Assembly (NCBI GenBank): GCA_900318065.1
Contig: ONIY01000002.1
Location: forward strand, 24,482-88,481
From: an uncultured Prevotellaceae bacterium
Lineage (GTDB): Bacteria; Bacteroidota; Bacteroidia; Bacteroidales; Muribaculaceae
Length of the DNA stretch: 64,000 nt
Direction: 5' to 3'
Part shown: in pieces, positions 8,120-17,282 of the stretch
Position numbering within the stretch: the stretch's first letter is position 1
Layout of the letters: each line of letters opens with the position of its first letter
The notes under the pieces: generated by a model
Told to the model about the DNA's origin: nothing
What the model saw: the letters and a program-made list of their open reading frames with translations, nothing else
The model's database searches: none
Made by a program: the position numbers and the translations under genes

Positions 8120-9178
8120 ATGTTTAGTTTTGCAAATCCTGAATTTCTTTATCTGCTGGTAATCCTGCCAGTGGTGGCGGGATTGTACCTGCTTGAGCGG
8201 TGGTCGCGCAAGCGCAAACTCGCCGCCTTTGGACGGGAGGAGCAGGTGAGACAACTCATGCCCACTGTGTCGTCGCGCAAGCACATTGTGCGGCTCACGA
8301 TAATACTGCTGCTGCTTGCTATGGCGGTAATCATTCTTGCCAGGCCACGTGCCGGCGCCGCCAGAAAGAGCACCGGCAACGTCAACGGTATTGAGGTGGT
8401 GATTGCCATGGACGTGTCTAACTCGATGAACGCCAGCAGCACCAGCGATCCGCAGGGAATGTCGCGACTGCAACGCTCCAAGATGATAATGGAAAAACTC
8501 ATCGACCGCTTGCGCAGCGACAAGGTGGCGCTGGTGGTATTTGCTGGAAAGTCCTATATGCAGATGCCCATGACCATCGACGGCCAGAGCGCCAAGATGT
8601 TCTTGAACGGCATCAAGACGAGCATGGTGCCATTGCAGGGAACAGCCATTGGCTCGGCAATCGACCTGTCGATGACAGCGTTCTCTAAGGACAGCAAGGC
8701 GTCTAAGGCGATTATCATTATCACCGATGCCGAGAACTATGAGGACGATGCCGTGGAGGCTGCCAAGCGGGCGCAGAGCAACGACATCCAGGTGAATGTG
8801 ATAGGCATCGGAACATGTGAGGGCGCGCCCATCCCCACTGGCGACGGCAGTTTTATGGTCGCCGACGACGGCACGCAGGTGATATCGCGACTCGAAGAGG
8901 GTAAGGCACAAGAGATTGCGCGGGCTGGCAAGGGCACCTACATTCAGGGCAACGCCACCGACGCCGTCGAGGTGCTCGACGACACACTCAAGAAACTGGC
9001 GAGCACCAGCCTCTCGCAAGTGACTTTCACCAAGAACGATGAGCAGTTCCCGGTTTTTGCATGGATAGCACTTGTGCTGCTCATTGCCAATGTGCTCTTG
9101 TTTAACCGCAAGAACCCATGGCTGGCTAAACATGACTTTTTTAAATTCAAGGAAACGAAAAATGCTAACGTCGAGTAA
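8120..9178 (+). CDS. batB: BatB, VWA-domain inner membrane protein
   Basis: 352 residues. The order is an N-terminal helix (about 8-25), a second helix (55-74), a VWA domain with the MIDAS variant DVSNS at 98-102, and a C-terminal helix (FAWIALVLLIANVLLF). The start at 8120 is preferred over an upstream in-frame codon inside batA because the product then begins like BatA (NPEFLYLL...). The end overlaps the start of batC by 17 bases. It probably pairs with BatA in a membrane complex served by the MoxR ATPase. Confidence 0.92.
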   Translation: MFSFANPEFLYLLVILPVVAGLYLLERWSRKRKLAAFGREEQVRQLMPTVSSRKHIVRLTIILLLLAMAVIILARPRAGAARKSTGNVNGIEVVIAMDVSNSMNASSTSDPQGMSRLQRSKMIMEKLIDRLRSDKVALVVFAGKSYMQMPMTIDGQSAKMFLNGIKTSMVPLQGTAIGSAIDLSMTAFSKDSKASKAIIIITDAENYEDDAVEAAKRAQSNDIQVNVIGIGTCEGAPIPTGDGSFMVADDGTQVISRLEEGKAQEIARAGKGTYIQGNATDAVEVLDDTLKKLASTSLSQVTFTKNDEQFPVFAWIALVLLIANVLLFNRKNPWLAKHDFFKFKETKNANVE

Positions 9179-10040
9179 AAACATATTTCTGATTTTTCTG
9201 GTCTTAATGGCATGTGTTGTGGCAAGTTGTGGCGATGACAAGGACACACCGCTGCAGCCCGAGTCAAACAAGGCTGAGCGCAACTTCATTCGTCAGGGCA
9301 ACAAGCTTTTTGCCGATGAGAACTATGCCGATGCCGAGGTAGAATACAGCAAGGCGCTGCAAGCCAATCCTGGCTCGGCAGTCGCTGCCTATAACATGGG
9401 GCTTGCCATCGCCAAGCAGGCGGCTGCCGGCGACTCCACCGGGGCCCTACAGCGCGCCGACTCGCTCTTTTCCTATGCTGCGTCGATCACTCCAAGCAAG
9501 CAGCTGAAGATGATGGCTCACTACAATAAGGGCAATCTTGCCTATAACGCCCAGCAATATGACCGCGCTATCGAGGATTACAAGAACGCGCTCAGGGCAG
9601 TGCCCACCGACGAGGACTCGCGCTACAACCTGCGCATGGCACAACTCAAGAAGCAGGAACAACAGCAACAGCAGCAGGACAAGAACAACCAAGACCAAAA
9701 CGAGAACCAGGATAAAGACAAGCAAAACCAAGACCAGAACAATCAAGACAATCAAGATAAGAACCAGCAGGACAAGAACGACCAGCAGCAAGGCCAGGAC
9801 CAGCAAGGGCAAAACCAGCAGGGCAACCAGGACAAGGCCAATCCCGAGCAGGGCAAGCAAGACCAGCAGCAGGGAGGACAGGGCAACCAGCAGGGACAAC
9901 CCATCAACATGGACGAGCGCAGCGTGCAGCAGGTTCTCAAGGCTATGCAGGACAAGGAGAAGCAAACTCAGCAGCGCATCTACCAGATGGGAGAGCGGCA
10001 GCGTGAGAGTGAGCGCCGGGCAACGCGCAACAAGTGGTAA
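9162..10040 (+). CDS. batC: BatC, TPR lipoprotein with Q/N/D-rich tail
   Basis: 292 residues. A lipoprotein signal ends in VASC with the acylated cysteine at residue 23. Two or three tetratricopeptide repeats follow (about residues 35-165). Then comes a low-complexity segment of about 100 residues made of Q, N, D, K and G (9650-9915), and a short charged helix at the end. The ATG at 9162 lies inside batB and opens the lipoprotein signal. The tail composition is usual for BatC homologs, though its length varies. Likely an envelope scaffold for the Bat complex. Confidence 0.88.
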   Translation: MLTSSKNIFLIFLVLMACVVASCGDDKDTPLQPESNKAERNFIRQGNKLFADENYADAEVEYSKALQANPGSAVAAYNMGLAIAKQAAAGDSTGALQRADSLFSYAASITPSKQLKMMAHYNKGNLAYNAQQYDRAIEDYKNALRAVPTDEDSRYNLRMAQLKKQEQQQQQQDKNNQDQNENQDKDKQNQDQNNQDNQDKNQQDKNDQQQGQDQQGQNQQGNQDKANPEQGKQDQQQGGQGNQQGQPINMDERSVQQVLKAMQDKEKQTQQRIYQMGERQRESERRATRNKW

Positions 10041-10083
10041 TGCCATTTCCTTTTCTTGCAGGCAAATTATTAATCTATAGGTT

Positions 10084-12729
10084 ATGAATTTTAGACGAGA
10101 AATAATATCGGTACTGTTTATAATGCTTGTTGCAATGGCTGCCAGCGCGGCATCGTTCAGGGTGCAGGCGCCCAGCCAGGTGGCGGCAGGTGGCGTGTTC
10201 AGGGTGGAGTTTGTGCTCGACGGAGCCGACGGCTCGAGTCTCTCGCTGCCCGATTTTGAGGGGATGCAACTGCTTTACGGGCCTGAGGTGTCGACGAGCA
10301 TGAGCATGTCGAGCATCAACGGCAGCATGTCGAGCAGCTACTCGCAGGTGATTACCATGACTTACAGGGCAGAGAAACCAGGACGGCACACGCTGGGCTC
10401 GGCATCGATTGTTGCCAATGGCAAGCGCCTCACTACCAGGCCTGTGACCATCGAGGTGCTCTCGGCAGGAAGCACGCCCTCACAATCGATGCAGCAGTCA
10501 TCGCCAGCACAGCAAGCGCCACAACCATCGTCGCCAAGCAATGCCCCCGACTTTACCGACCCCATGAAGCAGACGGCAGGCTCGGGTGTCGACCCCAACG
10601 ACTTCTTCGTCAGGATAAGCATGTCGAAGGATGTGGTCTACGAGCAGGAGGCGGTGGTGTGCACCATCAAGTTGTACACTCGCTACAACGTGTCGGGGTT
10701 CCGTTGCACACAGCAACCATCGTTCAATGGTTTCCTTATCGAGGAACTGCAGGTGAGCAACAACTACCAGCAGGTGGAGATGATCAACGGCAAGCGATAT
10801 GCCACTGCCGAACTCAAGAAGTGCATCCTCTACCCGCAGGAGTCGGGAACATTGACCATCACGTCGGGTGACTTCGATGTGCAGCTGGTGCAGTATGACG
10901 TCTACAGCACACCAATTGGCAGCATCTCTAAGCCTGTGCCCATCAACATCAAGGTGTCGAGCAACTCGGCGAGCGTCAACATCAGGCCGCTGCCCGAGCC
11001 CAAGCCAGCCAACTTCAGCGGTGCCGTGGGCACTTTCTCGGTCGACTCTCGCATCAATCCCACGAGTTTCAAGACCTATGCCCCTGCCACCTATAGCATC
11101 ATCGTTAATGGCACGGGCAACCTCAAGTATATCCAGAATCCTGTGGTCGACATGCCCAAGGAGTTTGACACCTACGACCCGCAGAACACCATCAACATGT
11201 CGCCATCGGGCGGCAACGTGAGTGGCTCGGTAACGTTTGACTACATGTTCATCCCGCAGTTTGTGGGCGACTTCAAGATTCCCGACAGCTATTTCGTCTA
11301 TTTCAATACCGAGACGCAGCAGTACGACAGTCTGCGCATCGAGGGCTACAACTTAAAGGTGGCTAAGGGCGAGGGTAAGCCCTCGGCTCACTACAAGCTG
11401 CGCAACATGGACATCCGCGACATCGACAAGGGCAGCCAGGCGCTCAGCAAGTCGCAGTCGTTCTTCATCACCAGCTGGACCTACTGGCTCCTGGCGCTGC
11501 TCGCAATCCTGGCGGCGGTGGCTGGACTCATCGCGTTTGGCAAGATGGAGAAGACGCGTGCCAACACCTCGCTCATGCGCAAGCGGCGCGCCAGCAAACT
11601 CGCGCAGCGACGTCTCAAGAACGCCCAAGCTCTCATGCTGCGCAACGACCGCAACGGCTTCTACACCGAGACGCTCACCGCACTGTGGGGCTATTTGGGC
11701 GACAAACTCAGTATTCCAGTCTCTGAGCTCAGCAAGGACAATATCGCCAGCGAGATGGAGCGATTTGGATTCGCCGAGCAGCACATTGGCGACACCATGC
11801 GCATGCTCGAGACGTGCGAGTTTGCTCAATATGCCCCCGACCTGGAGTCGAGCAACATGTCGCAGGTCTACGACGACTGCGCTATGCTCATCGACAATCT
11901 CGAGAAAGTGAAACGTGCTAAAAACGATAACTCAACCACTACTATGCGAGCTATTACTCTAATCGCCGCTGTGACAATGGCACTGGGCGCGATGGCGGCA
12001 GGAAACAGCCTTGTGGAGCAGGGAAACAAGGCCTATGAGGCCAAGCAGTACAAGAAGGCTGTGGAGTTGTATCACAAGGCGATGAGCGACGGCGCATCGG
12101 CACAGCTGTTCTACAACATGGGCAACGCCTACTACCGCCTCAACGACCGCGCTGGAGCCATTCTCTATTATGAGAAAGCCCTAAAGCTCGATCCAGGCAA
12201 CGCCGACGCGCGATTCAACGTGCAGTTTGTCAGGGAGAAGGCACAGCTCGTCGACGATAATGGCGCCAACTACTTCTCGTCGCTCCTGGGCGACTGGGTG
12301 AGCCGAGCCTCGAGCAACGCCTGGGCAGTGACGGCTTTCATTGCGCTGCTGCTCGCGCTCGCTGGCATCGCCTGCTACCGCATTGTCGACAACGTGACAT
12401 TGCGCAAGGTGGGGTTCTTTGGTGCCATCGCTATGGCTGCCATTATGATTCTCGCACTGGTGTGTTCCATCTACATGCACAACCGCTGTACAGGCACCCA
12501 CTATGCCATCATCATGACCGACAAGGCGCCTGCCCTCAAGACCCCACCCATCCACAACATCAACAACAAGGAGGAGGCTGTCGCATTCACGTTGCGCGAG
12601 GGCACCAAGGTAGAGATTGTCGATTCCATCCTGCTCAAGGGCAGCAACCCAGTGTGGTACAAAATCGAGGCCCCCGACGGCAAGCAAGGCTGGATGAGCA
12701 AGTCAAGCAAAGACAAAGAAACAATATAA
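10084..12729 (+). CDS. batD: BatD-BatE fusion protein
   Basis: 881 residues. Residues 1-22 are a signal peptide; about 25-460 are the extracytoplasmic BatD domain; a helix follows at about 465-487 and a cytoplasmic helical region to about 615. From residue 621 (ATG at 11944) the sequence restarts like a separate BatE: a signal-peptide-like segment MRAITLIAAVTMALGAMAAG, two TPR units (YNMGNAYYRLNDRAGAILYY and neighbours), two more helices near 747-768 and 776-798, and a C-terminal SH3-like domain. The junction NDNSTTT is encoded by what looks like former intergenic sequence. A separate internal start for BatE at 11944 is possible. Last gene of the Bat operon. Confidence 0.85.
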   Translation: MNFRREIISVLFIMLVAMAASAASFRVQAPSQVAAGGVFRVEFVLDGADGSSLSLPDFEGMQLLYGPEVSTSMSMSSINGSMSSSYSQVITMTYRAEKPGRHTLGSASIVANGKRLTTRPVTIEVLSAGSTPSQSMQQSSPAQQAPQPSSPSNAPDFTDPMKQTAGSGVDPNDFFVRISMSKDVVYEQEAVVCTIKLYTRYNVSGFRCTQQPSFNGFLIEELQVSNNYQQVEMINGKRYATAELKKCILYPQESGTLTITSGDFDVQLVQYDVYSTPIGSISKPVPINIKVSSNSASVNIRPLPEPKPANFSGAVGTFSVDSRINPTSFKTYAPATYSIIVNGTGNLKYIQNPVVDMPKEFDTYDPQNTINMSPSGGNVSGSVTFDYMFIPQFVGDFKIPDSYFVYFNTETQQYDSLRIEGYNLKVAKGEGKPSAHYKLRNMDIRDIDKGSQALSKSQSFFITSWTYWLLALLAILAAVAGLIAFGKMEKTRANTSLMRKRRASKLAQRRLKNAQALMLRNDRNGFYTETLTALWGYLGDKLSIPVSELSKDNIASEMERFGFAEQHIGDTMRMLETCEFAQYAPDLESSNMSQVYDDCAMLIDNLEKVKRAKNDNSTTTMRAITLIAAVTMALGAMAAGNSLVEQGNKAYEAKQYKKAVELYHKAMSDGASAQLFYNMGNAYYRLNDRAGAILYYEKALKLDPGNADARFNVQFVREKAQLVDDNGANYFSSLLGDWVSRASSNAWAVTAFIALLLALAGIACYRIVDNVTLRKVGFFGAIAMAAIMILALVCSIYMHNRCTGTHYAIIMTDKAPALKTPPIHNINNKEEAVAFTLREGTKVEIVDSILLKGSNPVWYKIEAPDGKQGWMSKSSKDKETI

Positions 12730-12734
12730 TTTAG

Positions 12735-12900
12735 TTTATGGTTGATAGTTTATAGTTTATGGAAGATTGTGGCGAGACTAGGTGAGAGGTGAGAGGGAAG
12801 AGTTCTCAACTGCTCTACTACTCAACTATTCAACTATTTTACTAAAAAACTGACAACTGACAACTAATTACTGATAACTGACAACTGACAACTGACACCC
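12735..12900. repeat. Mixed 7/8-base degenerate repeat array
   Basis: Consecutive blocks: GTTTATG/GTTGATA/GTTTATA heptads (12737-12763), GTGAGAG heptads (12781-12796), ACTCAACT/ATTCAACT octads (12806-12845), and CTGACAA/CTGATAA heptads up to the next start codon at 12902. Each block type recurs at other sites in the window. Confidence 0.75.
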
Positions 12901-12901
12901 A

Positions 12902-13570
12902 ATGGATGCACTACAACAATTTGATGCCGGCATTTTCTCGGCAATAAACGGGTGGCATGCCGCCTATTTCGACAGCTTCATGTGGCTCGTGACTAAGATA
13001 GCGACGTGGATTCCCATGATTCTCATGTTGCTCTACCTCCTTTATTTCAAGAAAGGATGGAGGAAGACAGTTGCTGTGGTGCTCGCCATTGCGCTGGTAA
13101 TCCTTATCGCCGACCAGGTGTCGGCATCCATCATCAAGCCACTGGTGGAGAGGGCAAGACCATCGCACAACGAGAGCCTGCAGTCAACAATCCACATCGT
13201 GAACGGATATCGCGGCGGGCCCTTTGGATTCGTCTCAAGCCATGCCGCCAACTGCTTTGGCATCGCCCTGCTGCTGGCAATGATCTTCAAGAACAGGCTT
13301 TTCACTTGGACAATGGTGGTGTGGGCTACGCTCATGTGCTACAGCCGCATCTATCTGGGCGTGCACTACCCGGGCGACATCGTGTGCGGTGCCATACTGG
13401 GATTTCTCGCAGCCTGGCTGGTCTATCGCATCTTCGTGTGGTTTGGCAAGAAACACCCCGAGTGGGGCAGTGTCTCATTCTCCTACAACGAGTCCCGGCA
13501 GTTGATCTATGCCGCCGTCATCAACATCACAATCCTTGCCGTTTGGGCTGTTTTCATAACCACTACTTAG
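12902..13570 (+). CDS. PAP2 family phosphatase, membrane-bound
   Basis: 222 residues with five or six hydrophobic helices. The three phosphatase motifs are present: KPLVERARP near residues 79-87 (KX6RP), SSHAAN near 112 (in place of the usual PSGH) and SRIYLGVHYPGD near 147-158 (SRX5HX3D). Members remove phosphate from lipid phosphates such as undecaprenyl or phosphatidylglycerol phosphate, on the outer face of the inner membrane; the substrate here is open. The start at 12902 immediately follows a repeat array with no clear ribosome-binding site. Confidence 0.9.
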   Translation: MDALQQFDAGIFSAINGWHAAYFDSFMWLVTKIATWIPMILMLLYLLYFKKGWRKTVAVVLAIALVILIADQVSASIIKPLVERARPSHNESLQSTIHIVNGYRGGPFGFVSSHAANCFGIALLLAMIFKNRLFTWTMVVWATLMCYSRIYLGVHYPGDIVCGAILGFLAAWLVYRIFVWFGKKHPEWGSVSFSYNESRQLIYAAVINITILAVWAVFITTT

Positions 13571-13604
13571 GCGGTAGACTAACTATAAATCAAAAAAAAT
13601 CATG

Positions 13605-13641
13605 TTTTTTGTCGTCAATTGACAAAAAAGTACTACCTTTA
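13605..13641 (+). promoter_or_regulatory. Inverted repeat and -7 box upstream of the 88-residue gene
   Basis: TTTTTTGTC (13605-13613) and GACAAAAAA (13621-13629) form a perfect 9-base inverted repeat around GTCAATT. A near-consensus -7 box TACCTTTA lies at 13634-13641. The repeat could be the terminator of the PAP2 gene or an operator overlapping the -33 region of the next gene. Confidence 0.45.
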
Positions 13642-13694
13642 TAGCACATTTTCAAAACAACACAGTTTTCTGAATAATAAAAATCAATACTATT

Positions 13695-13961
13695 ATGCCC
13701 AAAACCATTACTTTCAATGAGCTTCGTCGCATCAAGGCCAGTCTGCCCGAAGGCTCTACCCACGTGATTGCCGAGAAGTTGAACCTCAGCGTTCAAACAG
13801 TAAGAAACTACTTTGGCGGGTCAAACTATGACTTTGGCATCCACATGGGAGTGCACATCGAGCCAGGACCCGATGGAGGCATCGTTGTCCTAGACGACCC
13901 CACAATCCTTGACATGGCACTCGACATCCTCGAGAAGAACAAGAAAAAGGACGAAGTCTAA
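13695..13961 (+). CDS. Small DNA-binding (HTH-like) protein
   Basis: 88 residues. Residues 5-40 (FNELRRIKASLPEGSTHVIAEKLNLSVQTVRNYF) read as a helix-turn-helix, with VIAEKLNLSVQTVRNYF as turn and recognition helix. The rest is a short acidic tail ending in a lysine-rich stretch. Similar small proteins are widespread in Bacteroidetes, but the DNA target is not known. The gene is monocistronic: its own promoter lies upstream and a clear terminator follows. The inverted repeat at 13605-13629 is a candidate site for autoregulation (inference). Confidence 0.8.
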   Translation: MPKTITFNELRRIKASLPEGSTHVIAEKLNLSVQTVRNYFGGSNYDFGIHMGVHIEPGPDGGIVVLDDPTILDMALDILEKNKKKDEV

Positions 13962-13989
13962 AAAAAGACACTCTGGAACAGGGTAAAAC

Positions 13990-14034
13990 AACATGGAATC
14001 CCCACCGCAACAAGTGAAGGTTCCATGTTTTTTT
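13990..14034 (+). terminator. Intrinsic terminator after the 88-residue gene
   Basis: AACATGGAA (13990-13998) pairs with TTCCATGTT (14021-14029) and is followed by seven T residues. Confidence 0.75.
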
Positions 14035-14041
14035 GCGCCCG

Positions 14042-14094
14042 CGAAACGTGGAAGGTGGAACGAAGAAGGTGGAAAGTGGAACGAGGCACGAGGA
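14042..14094. repeat. Degenerate heptad array (ACGTGGA type)
   Basis: Heptads ACGTGGA, AGGTGGA, ACGAAGA, AGGTGGA, AAGTGGA, ACGAGGC and ACGAGGA follow one another. The reverse complement of the same type occurs at about 37185-37217. Confidence 0.7.
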
Positions 14095-14152
14095 AATCAC
14101 GCAATTATTGAATTAGTTGTTCACAAAAAATAGAAAACTGAAAAGTATTTAG

Positions 14153-14160
14153 TAACTTTG
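14153..14160 (+). promoter_or_regulatory. Bacteroides -7 box for the glycosyltransferase gene
   Basis: TAACTTTG, an exact match to TAnnTTTG, 47 bases before the ATG at 14208. Confidence 0.6.
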
Positions 14161-14207
14161 CAGCGAAATTTTTAAGAAATCACTTTTAGAGTAGATAGAA
14201 AGGGTAA

Positions 14208-15395
14208 ATGACATTTTCGCTTGATATACATTATATAATATTGTCGCTGCTGGGTGTGGCGCTGGTGTTGTCGCTGGTGTGGGTGGTGTGGTATAACCGC
14301 CGCAGCATGAGGCTGTTGAAGTTCATGAAATATGAGGAACGCACACGCCGCTACCTTGCGCCCGACGACCTGCCCGCGGTGTCGATCCTCGTCTTTGCCA
14401 ACGATGACGAGAAATGGCTCAACAAGTTCCTGCCCACCATCATGCGGCAGAAGTATCCCGCACCCTATGAGGTAATCGTCGTGGACGATGCCTCGGTCGA
14501 CGGCACCAAGGACCTGGTGGGCGACATGATGGTATACTTCGACAATCTGGATGTGACTACCGTCCCCGACAATACCCGCAACATCTCACGCAAGAAGCTG
14601 GGGGTGATGCAAGGCATCAAGAAGGCTAAGAATGAGGTGATTCTCACCATTAATGCCAACTGCCAGATTCATAGCGACCGGTGGCTCATGGCGATGATGC
14701 GCAACTTTGGCCCTGGGGTCGACGTGGTGCTCGGCTACTCTCATTTCGACTACAGCAACGACCGCGGGCCAGGGAAGAACTTCCGCGTCTTCGACGAGAT
14801 GATGACATCGATGCAATGGCTCGTGAGCGCCATCAATGGCAGGGTGTACCGTGGCACCAGCGACAACCTCGCCTATCGCAAGGAAGCGTTCTTCGCCAAC
14901 AAGGGCTTCTCTCAGTCGCAAGACAAGAAATGGGGCGACGACGACATCTTCGTGAGCGAGATAAGCAATGGCAGGAACACCAGGCTAGAACTGCTGCCAC
15001 CTAGTTTTGCCACAGCGCATTTCGACGATGTTCCACATGCTCACAGCATCCTCAAGTCGCGCCGCGACTTCACCTCTCGTCATGTGAAATACAAGTCGCA
15101 GTTCCGCACCCAGGCTCTCATGTCGGTGCTCTACTACCTGCGTCTGGCTGCCCTGGCAACAAGCATTGCCATGGCATACACCAATCTGGCGGTTGTCGCT
15201 GCTGCCGCCTTCATCTTCCTGCTCACTTGGCTGCCAACGATGCTCACCACCTTCAGGAACTGCTACCTGCTGCGCTTGCCGCTGCTGTTCTTCTCCACAC
15301 CGCTCTTCATCGTGTGGCGCCCCATCGTCAATGTCGCTTACTGGATTAAGGGCCTCTTTACCTACAAGAACAACTACACATCTTTATTAAATTAG
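14208..15395 (+). CDS. Family 2 glycosyltransferase, membrane-associated
   Basis: 395 residues. An N-terminal helix (about 8-28) precedes a GT-A domain: VSILVFANDDEKWLNKFL near residue 62, VIVVDDASVDGTKDLV near 90, and a later GDDDIFVSE that matches the acceptor-site aspartates. Two or three C-terminal helices (about 305-380) anchor the enzyme. The product could be a polysaccharide or lipid-linked sugar; the following acyltransferase gene (20 bases downstream) suggests that both modify the same surface glycan (inference). It has its own -7 box. Confidence 0.87.
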   Translation: MTFSLDIHYIILSLLGVALVLSLVWVVWYNRRSMRLLKFMKYEERTRRYLAPDDLPAVSILVFANDDEKWLNKFLPTIMRQKYPAPYEVIVVDDASVDGTKDLVGDMMVYFDNLDVTTVPDNTRNISRKKLGVMQGIKKAKNEVILTINANCQIHSDRWLMAMMRNFGPGVDVVLGYSHFDYSNDRGPGKNFRVFDEMMTSMQWLVSAINGRVYRGTSDNLAYRKEAFFANKGFSQSQDKKWGDDDIFVSEISNGRNTRLELLPPSFATAHFDDVPHAHSILKSRRDFTSRHVKYKSQFRTQALMSVLYYLRLAALATSIAMAYTNLAVVAAAAFIFLLTWLPTMLTTFRNCYLLRLPLLFFSTPLFIVWRPIVNVAYWIKGLFTYKNNYTSLLN

Positions 15396-15414
15396 CCCAA
15401 GCAGCCTTCTCGCT

Positions 15415-16461
15415 ATGTCGATTATCAAGCCCATCAACTCTTGCCGTGGCATCTTTGCCCTGTGCATCGTGTGCTTCCACTTTGGCCATCACGAGTTTCA
15501 TGAGATGACCCTGCTGGGCATCTCTTTCTTCTTGATGGTGAGCGGATTCCTTGTGGGGCTCAAGCAAGACGAGATAACCCAGGTGGCGAGCTACTACCGC
15601 AATCGCCTGTGGCGCATCTTCTCGCTGGTGTGGCTCTCTCTTGCCTGCCTGGTGGTCATCGACCTGGTGATGATGCACAAGTTCAACTACTCATGGCAAT
15701 TCCCCGTGCACCTGCTGCTGCTGCAGTCGTGGTTCCCCAGCGAGAGCGTGTACTACAATTTCAACCCTCACGCATGGTTCATGAGCACCTTGCTCACCGC
15801 CACCATCTTCACCCCGTGGCTGCTGCGATGGATGAGCCGCGGGTCGCTCAAGGTGGTGTGGACGGTGCTGGCTGTGGCATGTGTGGCAGTGACGGCACTG
15901 GAATGCTGCGCCAGCGAGACGGTGCGCGACTACACCTATGTGTGCCCACTCACCCGCCTGGTCGACTACTCGCTGGGAATGGCGCTGGGCATAACCCTGA
16001 GGCGGCTCAACACAAGAGAGAAGCTGAAGAACATCTCGCTTGCCAACGCCTCGCTGCTGGAGCTCGCCGCCATTGCCGTGGTGGCAGCCTTCATTGCATG
16101 GCACGCCAGTGGCGACATCGCTAGCCTCAAGCTCGAGAACGCCCCACTATGGTGGATTCCAGCCTTGCTCTTCCTCACAACAAGCTACTCGCTCAGCGGC
16201 CATGAGGGACTGCTGGGCAAGTTGCTGAGCATCAAGCCGCTGGTGTGGCTCGGAACCATCAGTTTCGAGATGTACATCCTCCAGAAGGTGGTCAACAACG
16301 CCTTTTGCTACGTCATCGCACCATTCTTTGGCCACTATGGCATCATGATATATGACTACAGCTTCGTCACTCACATTCCCATGCTCATTGTGCTGGCGGC
16401 TGCAGTGCATTATTGGTACACTAAACCCATGCTCAGGCTGGCGTCGGGCGCCAAAAAATAA
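15415..16461 (+). CDS. Acyltransferase family 3 membrane protein
   Basis: 348 residues, mostly hydrophobic, with about ten predicted helices. The start, IKPINSCRGIFALCIVCFHFGHH, holds the R and the histidines typical of acyltransferase 3 (OafA/NodX-type) enzymes, followed by FFLMVSGFLVGLK. These integral membrane enzymes O-acetylate sugars of surface polysaccharides. The gene begins 20 bases after the glycosyltransferase gene and is probably cotranscribed with it. A second, unrelated-looking member of the family lies at 46984. Confidence 0.85.
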   Translation: MSIIKPINSCRGIFALCIVCFHFGHHEFHEMTLLGISFFLMVSGFLVGLKQDEITQVASYYRNRLWRIFSLVWLSLACLVVIDLVMMHKFNYSWQFPVHLLLLQSWFPSESVYYNFNPHAWFMSTLLTATIFTPWLLRWMSRGSLKVVWTVLAVACVAVTALECCASETVRDYTYVCPLTRLVDYSLGMALGITLRRLNTREKLKNISLANASLLELAAIAVVAAFIAWHASGDIASLKLENAPLWWIPALLFLTTSYSLSGHEGLLGKLLSIKPLVWLGTISFEMYILQKVVNNAFCYVIAPFFGHYGIMIYDYSFVTHIPMLIVLAAAVHYWYTKPMLRLASGAKK

Positions 16462-16529
16462 AGTCTCACCTATCGATTTGTTACAACAATTTGCAATAAG
16501 AGCACAAAAAATGCGTTATAATAGTTAAG

Positions 16530-17273
16530 ATGAAAACTCTCAACTACCGACATATCGCTATTATTGCTCTGCTTTTCATGGCACTGACGGCTCTTGCTCA
16601 AGACAACGACAAGATCTTGAACCGCCAGTATGCCGACATGAAGAAGGTGCACTATGGCTTCTCGGTGGGAGCCAATTTCCAAGACTTGAAAATCACCAAC
16701 AACGGCTTCATCAGCGAGGACGGGCAGTCATGGTTTGCCGATGTCCCTAACCATTCGCCAGGCTTCTGCGTGAATGTGCTTGCCGACATCAGGCTTTCCA
16801 ACCACTTCAACCTGCGATTCTCGCCAGGCATGTACTTTGGCAACAAAGTGGTGAAATATTTCAACGCCTTTGCCCCCGAGGAAGCCTTGGAGCCCACTAT
16901 CAGGAAACAGAGCCAGAACGTGAAGGCTACCTACATTGTGGTGCCCGTCGACATCAAGTTCTCGGCTAAGCGGTATCACAACATACGACCCTATTTCACC
17001 GGTGGCGCCATGGCAGTCTATGACTTGAGCAAGGAGCGCCCTGAGCAGATGCGCCTCAAGGACTTTGACGTGATGCTCACCGTGGGCATGGGATGCGACT
17101 TTTACCTGCCGTTCTTCAAGCTGTGCCCCGAGGTGAAGTTCTGCTTTGGACTCAAGAACCTGCTCGAGACCAATCGTCCCGACCTGCAGGACAACCCCGC
17201 CATGGAGGTCTTCACCAAGAGCATGAGCAAGGTGAAGAACAGCATGGTGGTGCTCACGTTCTATTTTGAATAA
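16530..17273 (+). CDS. porT: PorT-like outer membrane beta-barrel protein of type IX secretion
   Basis: 247 residues with a signal peptide cleaved after ALAQ (about residue 24). The body matches the PorT/SprT pattern: NRQYADMKKVHYGFSVGANF near residue 31, LRFSPGMYFG, TYIVVPVDIKFSAKRY, RPYFTGGAMAVYDLSK, GCDFYLPFFKLCPEVKFCFG and a C-terminal VVLTFYFE ending in an aromatic-rich strand. PorT is required for type IX secretion. It leads directly into porP (9 bases) and the gldKLMN genes, so the cluster seems to be one transcription unit. Confidence 0.85.
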   Translation: MKTLNYRHIAIIALLFMALTALAQDNDKILNRQYADMKKVHYGFSVGANFQDLKITNNGFISEDGQSWFADVPNHSPGFCVNVLADIRLSNHFNLRFSPGMYFGNKVVKYFNAFAPEEALEPTIRKQSQNVKATYIVVPVDIKFSAKRYHNIRPYFTGGAMAVYDLSKERPEQMRLKDFDVMLTVGMGCDFYLPFFKLCPEVKFCFGLKNLLETNRPDLQDNPAMEVFTKSMSKVKNSMVVLTFYFE

Positions 17274-17282
17274 AACAACGCA

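Noticed and set aside
9447-10046. A leucine/valine-rich minus-strand frame that looks like a membrane protein
   Set aside because: It is the antisense of the CAG/AAC/GAC-rich low-complexity tail of batC.
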